DNA of 64,000 bases from Clarkia xantiana subsp. parviflora (GCA_036873135.1 JAPTYO010000027.1:3612322-3676321); one strand, 5' to 3'; shown: positions 22,163 to 33,145, counted from the first letter of the stretch. A program made the numbers and translations. Notes: generated from the letters alone by a model not told the origin.

Positions 22163-22837
22163 GCAATTTTGGAAATTATTTTAAATAATTAATATTTCTT
22201 GGTGGCTAAGTTAAGTTTTTAGTGTATTTTAAAGCCCTACGGGTTTATTGGGCTGGTCCAATTTGCAAAACTTGAAAACGTTAAACCAATCCAGGTTTTT
22301 TTTAATCGGGTCGGGTCGGACCAAAGTAACTAAGTGAATCTAAACCGAACCGGTTTCAAGTGATGAACCGAACCACAATATTATTTTATTGAACCGTTTC
22401 AGACCAAAACGGATTTTTAAAATCAGACTGACTCAGACCGGATTTTAAATTGGACCGAACAAAATTTTAAAATTTTTCGGAAATTTTAAATGTTCAGTAA
22501 AATAGGATGTCAAATTTTAAATCCAAAATGTTTTCGAACTTTAAAAGTTAACCTAAATAGTGCTCTTAGGTTTTACGTTTAAACACGTTTTCGGATAAAA
22601 CCCTAATACCTGGTTACGATTATGGGGATGGATCTCGGATATGCATGTTCTTGGGACTGGATTAAATTAATGGGCTAAATTGCAATTATTTACTTTCTGT
22701 AACATATATTAGAACTGTCGTCTTGACTTAGTCAAGCGAGCTGGATAATAAATTGCGAGCATTGAGCTCTGGGATTTAAATATATGGTATGCGCAATAGG
22801 ATAGACATGCTATGCTGATTGAAAGTGCCTAGAATCC
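21383..22837 (+). other. Copia C4 leader with AT microsatellites
   Basis: No coding frame. (AT)n tracts lie at about 21993-22020 and 22126-22159. CGGGTCGGGTCGGACC-type words at 22300-22450 recur in every copia leader of the window. The last five bases AATCC (22833-22837) are the left target duplicate of gypsy E. Confidence 0.75.
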
Positions 22838-23591
22838 TGTTGGATCACGGTGGAACTCCGGTACGGTCTTTGACGGCGATCCTAGCTCCTTTGCTCCACG
22901 TGGTCCTGCAAAGAGGGGATAGACCGGGCGGTGACCCAGAATCCCTCTCCGATGCTTAAATGAGTATCTCGTATGGACTGGCAAGCAGTAATCTCAAAGT
23001 GTGTAACACAACGTAAAAGACCTGAGGTGACCTCTGCCCTTTTATAGGCGGAGAGGTACCTCAGTTACCTGGTGAACCGTTGGGGTGGTTAGCCCGTATC
23101 CCGTGTATCTCGTGCACGATCCCGCCTATCTAGGCCAGATCTCGCTTATCTCGGCCACGCCCCGCGTATCTCAGCCACGCCCCGCGTATCTCGGCCACGC
23201 CCCACGTATCTCGGCCACGCTCCGCGTATCTTAACTACGCTCCGCGTATCTCGGCCACGCCCCGCGTATCTCGGCCTTAACCTCTGATGGCAAGTCCCGA
23301 CTAACATCGGGGACTCCAGAGTTATTTCGTTACGTCACCGCTCGGGGCCCCTCGTCATCGTGACAGGGCCAATCGTTCTCAGGGATGTGTCATCGGGGCC
23401 TACTTAAAGGCTTCTCATTGGGAGCTTCCAGCTGACCTATCGGGACCGACTCTGTCGGGACCTTTCATCATCGGGACTCCCTACGTCGGGACCCTTCACC
23501 TGGGTCATCTTGACCTTCATTTGGGGCCCAATGGGCCTGTTCGCCGTTTCCTCGCCGTTAAGGGGCCTAACGGCCATAGCAGAACCCATCA
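22838..23591 (-). repeat. 3' LTR of gypsy E (754 bp)
   Basis: On the plus strand it starts TGTTGGATCACGG and ends AACCCATCA. A minus-strand TATA box (CCTATAAAAGG) is near 23037-23048. It contains the expanded 20-bp array. Confidence 0.95.
23139..23275 (-). repeat. 20-bp tandem array in the 3' LTR of gypsy E
   Basis: Units read GTATCTCGGCCACGCCCCGC with variants (CAGCC, CCCAC, TTAACTACGCTC). The other LTR of the same element carries exactly 100 bp less here, which is five units. Confidence 0.9.
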
Positions 23592-23606
23592 TTTGCCCCC
23601 AAGACA
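23592..23606 (-). other. Polypurine tract of gypsy E
   Basis: On the minus strand TGTCTTGGGGGCAAA directly precedes the LTR start TGATGGG. Confidence 0.85.
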
Positions 23607-23970
23607 TGAGGGACTTACAGTTCGTCGTGTCTTCTCAACTCCCGACCTCCCGACGTCGAAGTCGGGGATCTTTCCCTTGGTATGGTCACTTAGTGTGAGT
23701 CTTCTTGTTTACGTTTCCTCACTACCCTGTGGATAACTGCCAAATCCGAGAGGACTCCTCGGTTCCCCAGCCATTTAATGCAGTAGATAACGAAGCGACG
23801 TCTTAAGTACTCGTGCCTGATTTTTCGCGCCTGCTTTTTCTGAAAAGTGCTTTTCAGGCTGTTTCATCATTGCGTCTGTTCCCATTCTGCACGTTTCATC
23901 TCAACGGTTCAGATCAGAACGCTTCAACTTTGACGATTCAGATCGAAGCGTCCCTTCGACTGTCCTCTTC

Positions 23971-23981
23971 GTCTATAAAAC
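23971..23981 (+). promoter_or_regulatory. TATA box for the gypsy E antisense gene
   Basis: GTCTATAAAAC lies about 130 bp upstream of the ATG at 24107, inside the element between PPT and gene. It parallels the box in gypsy A. Confidence 0.6.
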
Positions 23982-24106
23982 CCTAACCGTGGGCATAGTT
24001 TCACTTTTACCGTCTCCGAATTTTCAAAAGCTTTCTGCAATTTCTCTGCAAATTCAAGCTCTGCGATTCTGAAGATCTTGGTGTTCCTCCGATCATTTTT
24101 CCGGCA

Positions 24107-26836
24107 ATGCCAAGTTCACTCCTTCAACCTTCAATCATCATGTCTGGTAAGGGCTTCTTCTTTGTTGTTCGCTTATCTTCTCCCTTAATTTCTGCTTGAG
24201 TTGTTCGCAATTTCCCGGAAAACCGAATGTACCTTTCCATGGCTGCTTTCAGACAGTGAATCCGGTTCCGAGGGAAGGAAGCCCTTTAACTTCGACTATG
24301 CTATGAACGAAATCTCCAGCACCGCCTATGATGCATCTCTCCGGGAGGGATGCATCACCTCTTCCTGGGAACCTCGTTTCCCCTATCCCTGGCCTCGTCC
24401 CTCGGGTAGCCTTGAGGTTACTCGTCCCCGGAAAGGGGAGGTATTTGTCTCTACGGGACAAGTATCCGCGGGGATCAGATTTCCCTTCTGTGGTAATCTG
24501 GTCGAGATGTGCCAGCACTACAAAACCCATCCGACCACTTTCTCTCCGCATGCCATACGCCTGTGGAACGCCTTCCAGGTCCTCTGCTTCCGACAGCAGT
24601 GGGTATACAGCCTCAAGCTCTTCAGGACCTTCTACGGGATGAAGTGCAACGAGGCAGGGGTTTGCGCCCTCTATCCCCGGATGCCGAAGTGGAACAAGAC
24701 GCAACTCGGGTTGTGCAACTGGACCACTGACACCTGGAAGGTGGTCAAGGGTCGGGGACTCCTGGTTGATACGGGGTCCGACAACAGCGGGTGGAAGAGG
24801 AGCTACTTCTTCATCGAAAACTCCTCGATCCCGTGGCCCCGATGGGAGGTGGAAGAGGATTCTCCTCCCGCCTTCCACACCTATACCGACGAAGACTTCC
24901 AGACTATTCAGCTCATCCAGCTTTACCAGTGGGGGGAGTCTGACACTCCCCTTGACGCCAATTCTCTCGTGGAGCGGGACCTGGTGAATGCCGGGATCCG
25001 ACTCCTCGACATAATCTCCGGGGGGCAGCTCTTCGACGGCCCCTCCAATATGGTTTCCTGGGTAAATCTCTAACCCTTTTTCCTTTACTGTTTGCAGCCA
25101 AGAAGGTATCTGTGCTGACCAATCTGATCCTTAAGCAGGGGGAGACCGATGCTGTCCGCCCCACGCGGAAGAGGAAGTCAGCCAAGAGGGCTGCTGCTTC
25201 ATTGGGATCTCCTTCCGCGGAGCAACCAAAGCGGAGCCGCGTGGAGGTGGATAAGCTCTTTGACGTCCAGAGCGCTGAAGAAGGTAAAAAGCTCCGTCTT
25301 GCTATTAAATCGTACAGGAGGATGGTCCCGAAGGAGTTGATTCCTTTGACTATGGAGGCCCGCATCGCTATGTCAAACGAGTCCTTCGGGGGGAAACTCC
25401 TCGTGTCCTGAAGGCGGGCTACTACAACTATCGCGGGAAGGACCAATATGTCTCCCGACGTATTGTTTGGTGTAAGGGATCTGATGAACTTCCTGATTAC
25501 ATTTCTAAGGCCTCTTCTCGTCCTTTAGGTGCAGGTCGCTCAGGGGCTCCGTCGGGTGCTGGAGCTTCAGCGGGTGCACCACCCTCAACAGGGGCACCTT
25601 CTTCAACAGGGGAGGAAACCCCGACCGGCGAACAATTCCGTCGGGTGGAAACCTTGGACTCCTCCGAGGAGACTGATGAGGGTGGCTCCCTTCGTCATCG
25701 TCGGAAGACGGGGCAGTCCCCCCTGAAACCAACCTCCCAGGGGCTGCCCCCTCGTCTTCTCCGCAGCAGCGACAGCCGTCGCCCATCCAGGACTTCACTC
25801 CTTCCCCCGCCCGGGGCGAGCTGGAGGCGCGCCCCTCCATGACTCGTGCTGGCCCTTCTCCTCTCCTTCTCGACGGGAGTTTCTACAGGGCCTTCGACCC
25901 CGCGCAAGTGGATGCTCCCTGGACCCCGATCCAAACGCTGCAAGGGGTCCAGCTTCGATAAGGGGATGCCCACCCGGAGCTGGCTCTGCATCTGCTGGCA
26001 GGCTCGATTCTGCCCAGCATGCGGTATCCGATTTCCTTGAATGGGGAGGCGATGCGTCGGGATGTTCGAGAAATGTCCATGCGTCGGATAGAGGTAAGAT
26101 TCGCTTCTCTCTTTCATCAGTAAAACTGGTTGTTTATCCGTTAACACTTCTCTTTCTTCTATCGCAGGAGATCGGGGACATCAACCGTCTCTATGGATAC
26201 CTCTTCGCCTTTGAGGAGTCCCGGGAGCGAGACCGAGCGGCCATCGCCAAGCTCAAGGAGGATCTCGCGGCCTCCAATTCTTCGCGGGGGAAGCTGGCCA
26301 AGGAGCAGGCCATCCTTGACCGAAAGGCTCGGGACCTCCAAAAGCAGGTTGGTGACTTCGAGGAGCTCCTGAGGCGGGAGCAACAAGAGCGGCAGGCTGC
26401 TGAGGACAAGCTGGTCCTCGAGAAGAAGGCTCTGGAGGAGCAAGTTGCGGGGGTTCCTGCGCAGCTGGTCGCGGCCGAGACCAAGGGCCGGGAGGATTAT
26501 CGGGGGTCTGCAGACTTCCAGGCTGATGCTGTAAAGTTTTGCAGCGCGGAGGTGGAGAACACCCTCTTTAACGCAGTCGAGGAACTCTACCTGGAGTATG
26601 GCGACGCCATCAACTTCGACAAGTTTCCCTCTCTTGCTCCCTTTGCGAAGAAGTACTTTGCTCTCTCGGAGGAGAGTGATGGAGGGAGCACTCCCGCGAT
26701 TGTTGAAGATGCAGCAGAGCCTCTAAGCGCCGACGCTCCGATAATCGACCCTCCAGCGGCTGAACCTGTGGAGCCTTCGGCCACCGATCTCGTGGACCCA
26801 GCTCCCGTTGATGCCGCCAACAAGGACCAAGCCTGA
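24107..26836 (+). CDS. Antisense additional gene of gypsy E, multi-exon
   Basis: The ATG at 24107 (or the in-frame ATG at 24140, the one shared with A) begins exon 1, ending at 24146. Introns: 24147-24252, about 25062-25102, and 26094-26167. Exon 2 (24253-25061) encodes the conserved domain: REGCITSSWEPRFPYP, FCGNLVEMCQHYKTHP, GSDNSGWKRSYFF, PWPRWEV, ERDLVNAGIRLLD. Exon 3 begins with a basic segment (TRKRKSAKR) and a Pro/Ser/Gly-rich stretch, but has a frame change near 25405, a stop at 25840-25842 and a TAA at 25959-25961. Exon 4 (26168-26836) is open: a coiled coil (SRERDRAAIAKLKEDL to KKALEEQVAG), then a DFD-type helix and an acidic/Pro-rich tail ending in TGA. Position on the antisense strand between pol and 3' LTR matches published 'additional ORFs' of Tat elements. 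Function unknown; nuclear localisation is only a guess from the basic stretch. Confidence 0.75.
24147..24252 (+). other. Intron 1 of the gypsy E antisense gene
   Basis: 106 bp, GTAAGGG...GCTTTCAG, phase 1 after ATG-TCT-G, rebuilding an Asp codon and joining the frame of exon 2. Same place and phase as in gypsy A. Confidence 0.78.
25062..25102 (+). other. Short intron 2 of the gypsy E antisense gene (boundaries uncertain)
   Basis: Donor GTAAATC after TGG, CTAAC branch-like word, pyrimidine run, TTTGCAG at 25097 and a second AG at 25102. Without removal a TAA stops the frame. Phase is kept only with the 25102 acceptor (41 bp). F has a 74-bp intron at the equivalent border (62301-62374). Confidence 0.5.
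26094..26167 (+). other. Intron before the coiled-coil exon of the gypsy E antisense gene
   Basis: 74 bp, GTAAGAT...TATCGCAG, phase 0, between RRIE and EIGDINRLYG. B and F also have an intron directly upstream of their coiled-coil exon. Confidence 0.78.
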
Positions 26837-27544
26837 CTGCTTATCTTTAGAGTCCTTGTATTCTCCTCTTTTTGTAATCATCGGGCCTTCGAGCCCTATT
26901 AATATCAGACTTTCTTAGTTCCGATTCTTTCATTGCACTTCTCCCAGTGGCTTTACTATACTTTCTTAAGTCGAAACCTCGACCCTTAAGATATTCTCAT
27001 ACATCACTTAAGACGATTTACTAACTTGCACCACTTAAGGCGACTTACCATCATGCACCACTTAAGGCGACTTTCCAATACTTGGAATAAATCCAAGAAT
27101 CACGCATCACTTAAGACGGCTTAATCTCGTGCATCACTCAAGATGATTTATCTCGTGCATCACTTAAGACGACTTTTTCTCGTGCACCACTTAAGGCGAC
27201 TTTTCTCGTGCACCACTCAAGGCGACTTTTTTTCGTGCACCACTTAAGGCGACTTTTTTCACGCACCACTCAAGGTGACTTTATAACGCTTAGAATAAAT
27301 CTAAGAATAGCTCTGTTTGGAAGCAACCTCTTTATTTATTGATGGCACAATAATTCATTTACATCGAATCAAACGATAAATAACATACCCCACTTAAGGC
27401 GATTTTACATCGGGCACCAGTTAAGGCGACTTTTCATCGAGCACCACTTAAGGCGACTTTTCATCGGGCACCACTTAAGGCGACTTTTCATCGGGCACCA
27501 CTTATGGCGACTTTTCATCGGGCACCACTTAAGGCAACTTTTCA
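26837..27544. repeat. Tandem repeats downstream of gypsy E integrase
   Basis: From about 26990 to 27545 the word CACTTAAGGCGACTTTTCATCGGGCAC recurs. The right part (27390-27545) has six 27-bp units; the left part has more diverged units of 26-29 bp with TCTCGTGCAC instead of CATCGGGCAC. The first 150 bp hold the presumed 3' end of the antisense gene (TTTGTAATCATCGGGCC). This is the place where Retand-type elements are known to carry amplified tandem repeats. Confidence 0.85.
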
Positions 27545-28582
27545 TCAAGCATAGTGTTTCTTCAAGTGTTCGCCACTAAAAGAATGCTTTAATACTCTGC
27601 CATCGAGGTCTTCCAACTTGTATGCATTCGGGGCTGGCATCCCCAAGACCTTGTAAGGTCCTTCCCATTTTGGTGACATCTTGCCGATCCGATCCAAAAG
27701 GGTAAACTCGTTGCGACGCCAAACCAGCTCCCCGACGAAGAATTGTCGGGACTTAACTCGCCGATTGTAATACCTGGCCGTCGCTAAACGCATTCGAGCC
27801 TGGACTTCGTTGGCTTCCCGCCTCTTCTCTTCGAGTAAGTCTAAGTCCAGACGTCTCATTTCATCGTTCGTCAGAGGCTCGGAATATTTCATCCGATGTG
27901 ATGCTACGGCCACCTCCACGGGAGCCACAGCCTCCGTGCCATAAGTTAGGCCAAACGGAGTCTCCCCAGTTGCTCGTTTGGGCGTCGTTCTAACGGCCCA
28001 AAGCACGTTTTCCAGCTCGTTCAGCCACCTGCCCTTCAAGGCATAGACCCTTTTCTTCAGGCCATCCATCACGATTTTGTTGGCTAATTCCACCTGGCCA
28101 TTAGTCTGAGCATGGCGTACAGAAGCTGTCCGATGCTCGATATTCAACTCTTCCAAATACTCCTTCACCTGAGACCCGTTAAACGGTGGACCATTGTCGT
28201 TGATCACTACCTTAGGAATCCCGTATCTGGACACAATATGGGTCTGGAGGAACTTGACGATCTGGTTCCCTGTCGTTCTGGCCAATGCCTTTGCCTCTAT
28301 CCATTTCGAAAAATAATCGATAGCTACAAGTAAATACTTACATTGACCTTGTGCTTGTGGAAGAGGTCCCACCAAGTCGATGCCCCACTGTGCGAAGGGC
28401 CAAGCGCTCTTGATGGACGTCAGATTGGCAGCCGGAGCCACGATACTCGGGGCGTACCTCTGAAACGCGTCACAGGATCGGACCAACGCCGTCGCCTCCT
28501 TGCTCATCGTAGGCCAATAATAGCCCGAATTCAGCACTTTCCTCATAATGGATCAAGCCCCTTCATGACAAGCCGCGACCCC
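27545..28582 (-). pseudogene. Gypsy E integrase
   Basis: On the minus strand: zinc-binding GYYWPTMSKEA and CDAFQ (a Phe replaces the second Cys of the usual CDACQ), then the core WGIDLVGPLP, VVINDNGPPF and NGQVELANK (D-D-E) and the C-terminal VWRRNEFTLL, MSPKWEGPYKV. The open stretch 28546-27545 is 333 residues ending HLKKHYA. A TGA at about 28555 and a TAA at 28585-28583 lie upstream, in the same frame. Confidence 0.92.
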
Positions 28583-29269
28583 TTAATGCACCTCCTTCAG
28601 GATTCGATTTGTGTCGGGCTCAGCCACACACTTCAAGTACGGAGTCGAGAACCAGCCCTTCTTGTATAGCTGACTGTCCAGCATCACGTAATTAGCCGCG
28701 ATCCGACGTATCCTGTCGGCTACTACTTTATCATCGGGGACTGCCCCCGTAGTCAGGTACGCGACTATCGGGGTCATCCAAGTGGGCTCCTCCTCCGATC
28801 TTGCTTCAATGGCACACACCTGTGTCGGGTCGGTGGTCGATAAGATCACCTTCTCCAAGAAATGCACCTTCCGATTTTCCTCCAAGGGTGCCCCCAGGGC
28901 AAATTTGCTCATGGCGTCTGCCTCCACATTTTCCTCCCTGGGGATCGCCTCGATGTCGAAGCTTTTAAAGCTCTCCTTTAAGGCTTGTACCTCGCGCAGG
29001 TACTTCTTCATTATCGGGCTCTTTGCTTCGTATCGCCCTTGAACCTGGTTTACGATCAAGGCCGCGTCACACTTTACTTTCAAGTGAGCAACTCCCGTAC
29101 CTTTGGAAATTTTCAGGCCTGTGATAAGAGCCTCATACTCCGCTTCGTTGTTCGTGGCCTTAAACGCTAAAGCCAAGGCATATCGGAGCGGCTCACCTTG
29201 GCCTGGTGGTATCAACACAAAGCCTGCTCCTGATCCGTCTAAACTTGAGGAGCCATCCGTGTACATCTC
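28583..29269 (-). pseudogene. Gypsy E second (archaeal-type) RNase H and linker
   Basis: MYTDGSSSLDGSGAGF, NNEAEYEALITGL, VKCDAALIVNQV and EADAMSKFA mark the additional RNase H that defines the Tat lineage. The following linker to integrase has EEPTWMTPIVAYL and LYKKGWFSTPYLKC. It is separated from the first RNase H by a TAG at 29272-29270 and ends at a TAA at 28585-28583. Confidence 0.9.
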
Positions 29270-30850
29270 CTAGGTATTTTCCTCGTTTGGCTGTTCTGAT
29301 TGCTCTGCCATCTCTGGTTGTTCTTCTGTCGGGACCTCCATGGTTGCCCCCTCTACAGAGCCCGCTTCTTCCAGATCGGGGGCTGTAGATTCTGCTATGA
29401 AATCCGCCAATGCCTGGCCCTTAATAGCCGTTCTCGGAGCAAAGTGTATGCGAAACTCACTAAGCTCGACTGCCCACTTCACTAATCTCCCCGACGCATC
29501 CGGTCGGTTCAAAAAATGCTTCAGAGGTTGGTTTGTCAGCACAATAATCTCGTGTGCATGGAAATAAGGCCTCAGCTTCCGAGCAGTTAGAATCAGCGCA
29601 AAGAGATACTTCTCAACGGCAGGATAATTCAATTCAGACTTGGCAAACGCCTTGCTTACATAATAGACGGGGACTTGATTACCCTCGACAACCTTCACTA
29701 ATACAGAGCTAATGGCAAATTCAGAAACAGCCAAATAAAGATAGAGCGGCTCGCCTGGAACCGGTTTCGCCAACGGCGGGAGGGTGCGGAGGTGCTGCTT
29801 GAGTGCCTGGAACGCTTCACATTTGGCGGTCCACTCAAACTTCTTGTTGGCCCTCAGGACTTCGAAAAATGGCATTGATCGGTCACTTGCCATGGACAGG
29901 AAGCGATTCATTGCAGCCAGTCGGCCATTCAACACTTGCACCTCCCGATGGTTTATCGGAGACTGCATCTCCTCGATCGCCCTCAGCTTCTCAGGGTTCA
30001 CATCAATTCCTCTTTGGCTCACCATGAAGCCCAAAAATTTCCCTGAGTGAACTCCGAAGGCGCATTTTGTCGGGTTTAAACGAACCTGATGAAGCCTCAT
30101 CCGCTCAAACGCCATGGCTAGGTTGTGAACATGATCCTCAGCCTGTCGGGACTTCACCAGCATATCATCCACGTAAGCCTCCATGGTCTCCCCTAGCATA
30201 TCTCCGAACAGCTTGTTCACCACCCGCTGGTAGGTTGCCCCGGCATTGATCAACCCGAAAGGCATGACATCGTAGTGATAGATGTCACTGTCTGCATAAA
30301 ATGCTGTATGAGGAGCGTCTTCTTTAGCCATTTTAATCTGGTTATAGCCCGAATACGCATCCATAAAGCTCAACAGATCATGTCCCGACGTGGCATCCAC
30401 CAGCTGGTCGATTCTCGGGAGCGGGTAACAGTCCTTCGGGCAAGCTTTATTCAGGTCGCGGAAGTCAACACACATCCGCCACTTCCCATTGGTTTTCTTT
30501 ACCAGTACCGGATTAGCAACCCAAGTCTGGAATCGGAGCTCTTTGATAAACCCAGCATCGAGCAACCTGCCCACCTCCTGCTGGATCGCGATCCTCTTGT
30601 CTGTGCCCATCGGACGCCTTTTCTGCGTGATAGGTTTGATCGCGGGATCTATCTTCAACTCGTGTACGATCACATCGGGGCTGATTCCTGGCATGTCACT
30701 CGGGGACCAGGCAAACAGCTCCTTGAACTTTTTCAGCAGATCGATCAACTCTCGTGCTGTCTCTTCGGTCAAAGCAGACTCGATTTTCACCTTCCTCTGA
30801 GGTCCGTCAATCTCAACTTCTTTTAGATCCTCCACGGGGGCGGGACGCCA
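29270..30850 (-). pseudogene. Gypsy E reverse transcriptase and first RNase H
   Basis: 521 residues: ELFAWSPSDMPGISPD, WVANPVLVKKTNGKWRMCVD, LNKACPKDCYPLPRID, DAYSGYNQI, VMPFGLINAGATYQR, the catalytic YVDDML (30175-30158), then AVSEFAISSVLVK and LRPYFHAHEI of RNase H. The domain is intact within itself. The frame differs from the protease frame upstream; a one-base shift near 30850 separates them (in gypsy B the two are in one frame). It ends at TAG 29272-29270, just before the second RNase H. Confidence 0.93.
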
Positions 30851-32680
30851 AACTCCTCTCTGGGATCAGTATCTTTCTGGAGGACAGTCATGGCCTCTCG
30901 TCTCCTCCTTCGGGTGGCGTTGACATAACATTTTCGGGAAGCCACCTGGTCGCCCTTGACCTCTCCGACTCCATGGTCAGTCGGGAACTTCATCTTCTGG
31001 TGTACAGTCGAGGCACCCGCCATCAGGGGGTTGATGGTAGTTCTCCCGATGATCGCGTTGTAAGTCCCCGCGGAATCAACTACTACAAACTCCACGTTCC
31101 TCCTATCTGATTTCCATCCGCTACCAAACTCCACTGGTAGGGTGATCACCCCTAGCGGATAGGAGGTGGAGCCAGAGAATCCGACCATCGGGAAGTTCGC
31201 TTCCTTCAAGTCCTTCTTCGTTTTCCCCATGGCCTCTAGTGCATCCATGAACAGAATATCGGAGGAGCTCCCTCCGTCTATCAGAATCCGTTTCATCTCG
31301 TACCCGTTCACATCCAAGGTCACGACCAGAGCATCATCGTGCGGAGTTTCCACGCCTATGAGATCCTCCGACGAAAAGGAGATCACCATTTCTTCCTTCA
31401 GGGTCCAGGATCGGGACCTCTTGCCCAGCACCACAGCAGTAGGAATTCTAGAGGCATAAACCTCTCGGGAGGACGAGGTATCTCCCCCTGCGGCAAATCC
31501 TCCATGAATCACATTTATAGTGCCCCGCTTCCCCTTACGGGCACTAGAAGACTCCGGGTCGGATCTCTTCTTCTTTGGGGACCGATCACGGGATCGGGAA
31601 CGGGACCGTGATCGGGATCGTGAACGGGATCGGCACCGTTTCTCCCCGACAAACTCCTTAAGCTTCCCCTTCTGGATCAGCTTCTCGATCTCCTTCTTTA
31701 GTTCCCGACAATGGTTGGTGTCGTGGCCATTCGCGCGATGGAATCGACAGTAGCGGTCGGTGCGGGATCCCAAAAACTCTCCCTCCTTCTTCGGGGGGGA
31801 CCTAGAGATACCCTGTCGCTCCATGACCGTCAGCACCTTTGCCATAGAGCTGTTGAGAGGAATGTCATGATCCTCTCGTCTGTCCTTTTTCGAGGAACGC
31901 CTATCATCCCTCCGATTAGAGCGACCTCGACCCCGACATCCTTCGGCTTTATCCTTCGACTTACGCTCGTCTAGGGGTTTGACCGACTGCTTTCCCTTAT
32001 TCGACTTCGGGGGCTCAAGCTCTCCAGCGGCTATCTTCGATTCCTGGACATCGATTTGCCGCTTTACTCGCTTCTGCAGTGCTTCCATATTCCACACAGC
32101 CTTCTCAGCCACGCTGTGCATCAGGTCGGAACCGTAAGGGGCCGTTAGGTTCCGAATGAAGGTGCGGATGGTTTCACCCTCCGAAATTTCCTCGTCAATC
32201 TCCGCCACGCTAGCAGTGTATCGCTGGTAATAGTGCGCCAGCGACTCATCGGGCCTCTGTACCACCTGGGTCAGGGACCTCACACTCTTCAGCAAACGTC
32301 TGCGACCTTGGTATTGCTGAATGAACCGGCCGTGCATATCAGCCCAGCAAGTGATGCAGCCTGGGGGCAGACTGAAGAACCAGGTCCGGGCTCTCTCGCC
32401 AAGTGTGTTCGGGAACAGCGTACACACAATATCTTCATTCGGGGCTCTGCCCAGACACGCCATGAGGTGCTTCTGAACATGACGAACCGGATCTCCCTCG
32501 CCATCGTACTCCTTTATCGTGGGGATACCCAGCTCTGGTGGGGCTAGGGTATCAATGAGTCGAGGAACGAAGGGATGAGTAGATCGATCCCTCAGCTCCA
32601 ACACCAGCGGCTTCTCCTCTCCCATGCAGATGTTCACGATCTTCACCACCTGATCGGGGGTTGGGACCATTAAGGGGAAT
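30823..32680 (-). pseudogene. Gypsy E gag (capsid, zinc knuckle, RS repeat) and protease
   Basis: On the minus strand the frame covers the capsid part (HPFVPRLIDTLAPPELG, VCTLFPNTLGERARTWFF, QQYQGRRRLLKSVRSL, RPDESLAHYYQRY), a zinc-knuckle-like CRFHRANGHDTNHC (C-x2-H-x4-H-x4-C), a run of alternating Arg-Ser (31578-31643), the VIHGGFAAGGDTSSSRE boundary and the retropepsin motif LIDGGSSSDIL. It ends in a changed frame at 30823. The N-terminus is in another frame. Confidence 0.9.
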
Positions 32681-33145
32681 GGTCCTGTGCTGCACTGGTC
32701 CTGGCCCATCAACCACGAATCTCTCTGGCTGAACAGACTCCCCACTCCTGCCCTGGCCTCGGGGTTGAGCCTCCCGCTCGTTCCAAACCTCTGCTGGTGG
32801 GGGCGCTTCCTCTTCTAACGGAGGCATCTCCTCTTGCCTCTTTGCAACCTCCCTCCGATCTAAGAGGGCCTCCACAGCTGCCAAAAACATTGGCATGGCC
32901 TCCGCCACAGCCCTCGTCAGGTCCGCAGCTGGAGGAGCCACCTGCTCCCTATTCTCCTGGTGTTGAGCAGCAGTATCTTCAAGAGCTTCATTATGCCCCC
33001 CTGTCCGAGAGACCTCCGCGGGGAGATTCTGGTCCTCAGCATGCTCTGGTGGTGAATTCAAAGTCGTCGCAGCAGGATGACGGGAACCACCAGATTGTCC
33101 TTGTCTTCTTTGCTTGCCAGCCACCATTGAACGAGTAGAAGGCAT
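32660..33145 (-). pseudogene. Gypsy E gag N-terminus
   Basis: It starts at the ATG at 33145, 37 bp inside the PBS. It shares AVAEAMP.F..A.EALLDRRE and FVVDGPGPVQHRTIPLNGP with gypsy D. Directly after NGP a 2-bp deletion relative to D shifts the frame near 32665. Confidence 0.88.

Noticed and set aside
24253..25061. The antisense domain as a DNA-transposon transposase
   Set aside because: Family names containing 'transposon' or 'Transposase_28' are historical. No DDE/DDD catalytic pattern or terminal inverted repeats are seen; the gene is always in a gypsy element context in A, B and E.
26159..26484. Leu-rich minus-strand frames resembling membrane or LRR proteins
   Set aside because: They are the complement of the Glu/Lys-rich coiled-coil exon of the antisense gene (GAG/AAG codons read as CTC/CTT).
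30275..30826. Open plus-strand frame opposite gypsy E RT
   Set aside because: The minus strand is clear RT with catalytic motif; the plus frame has composition of a complement and no start context.
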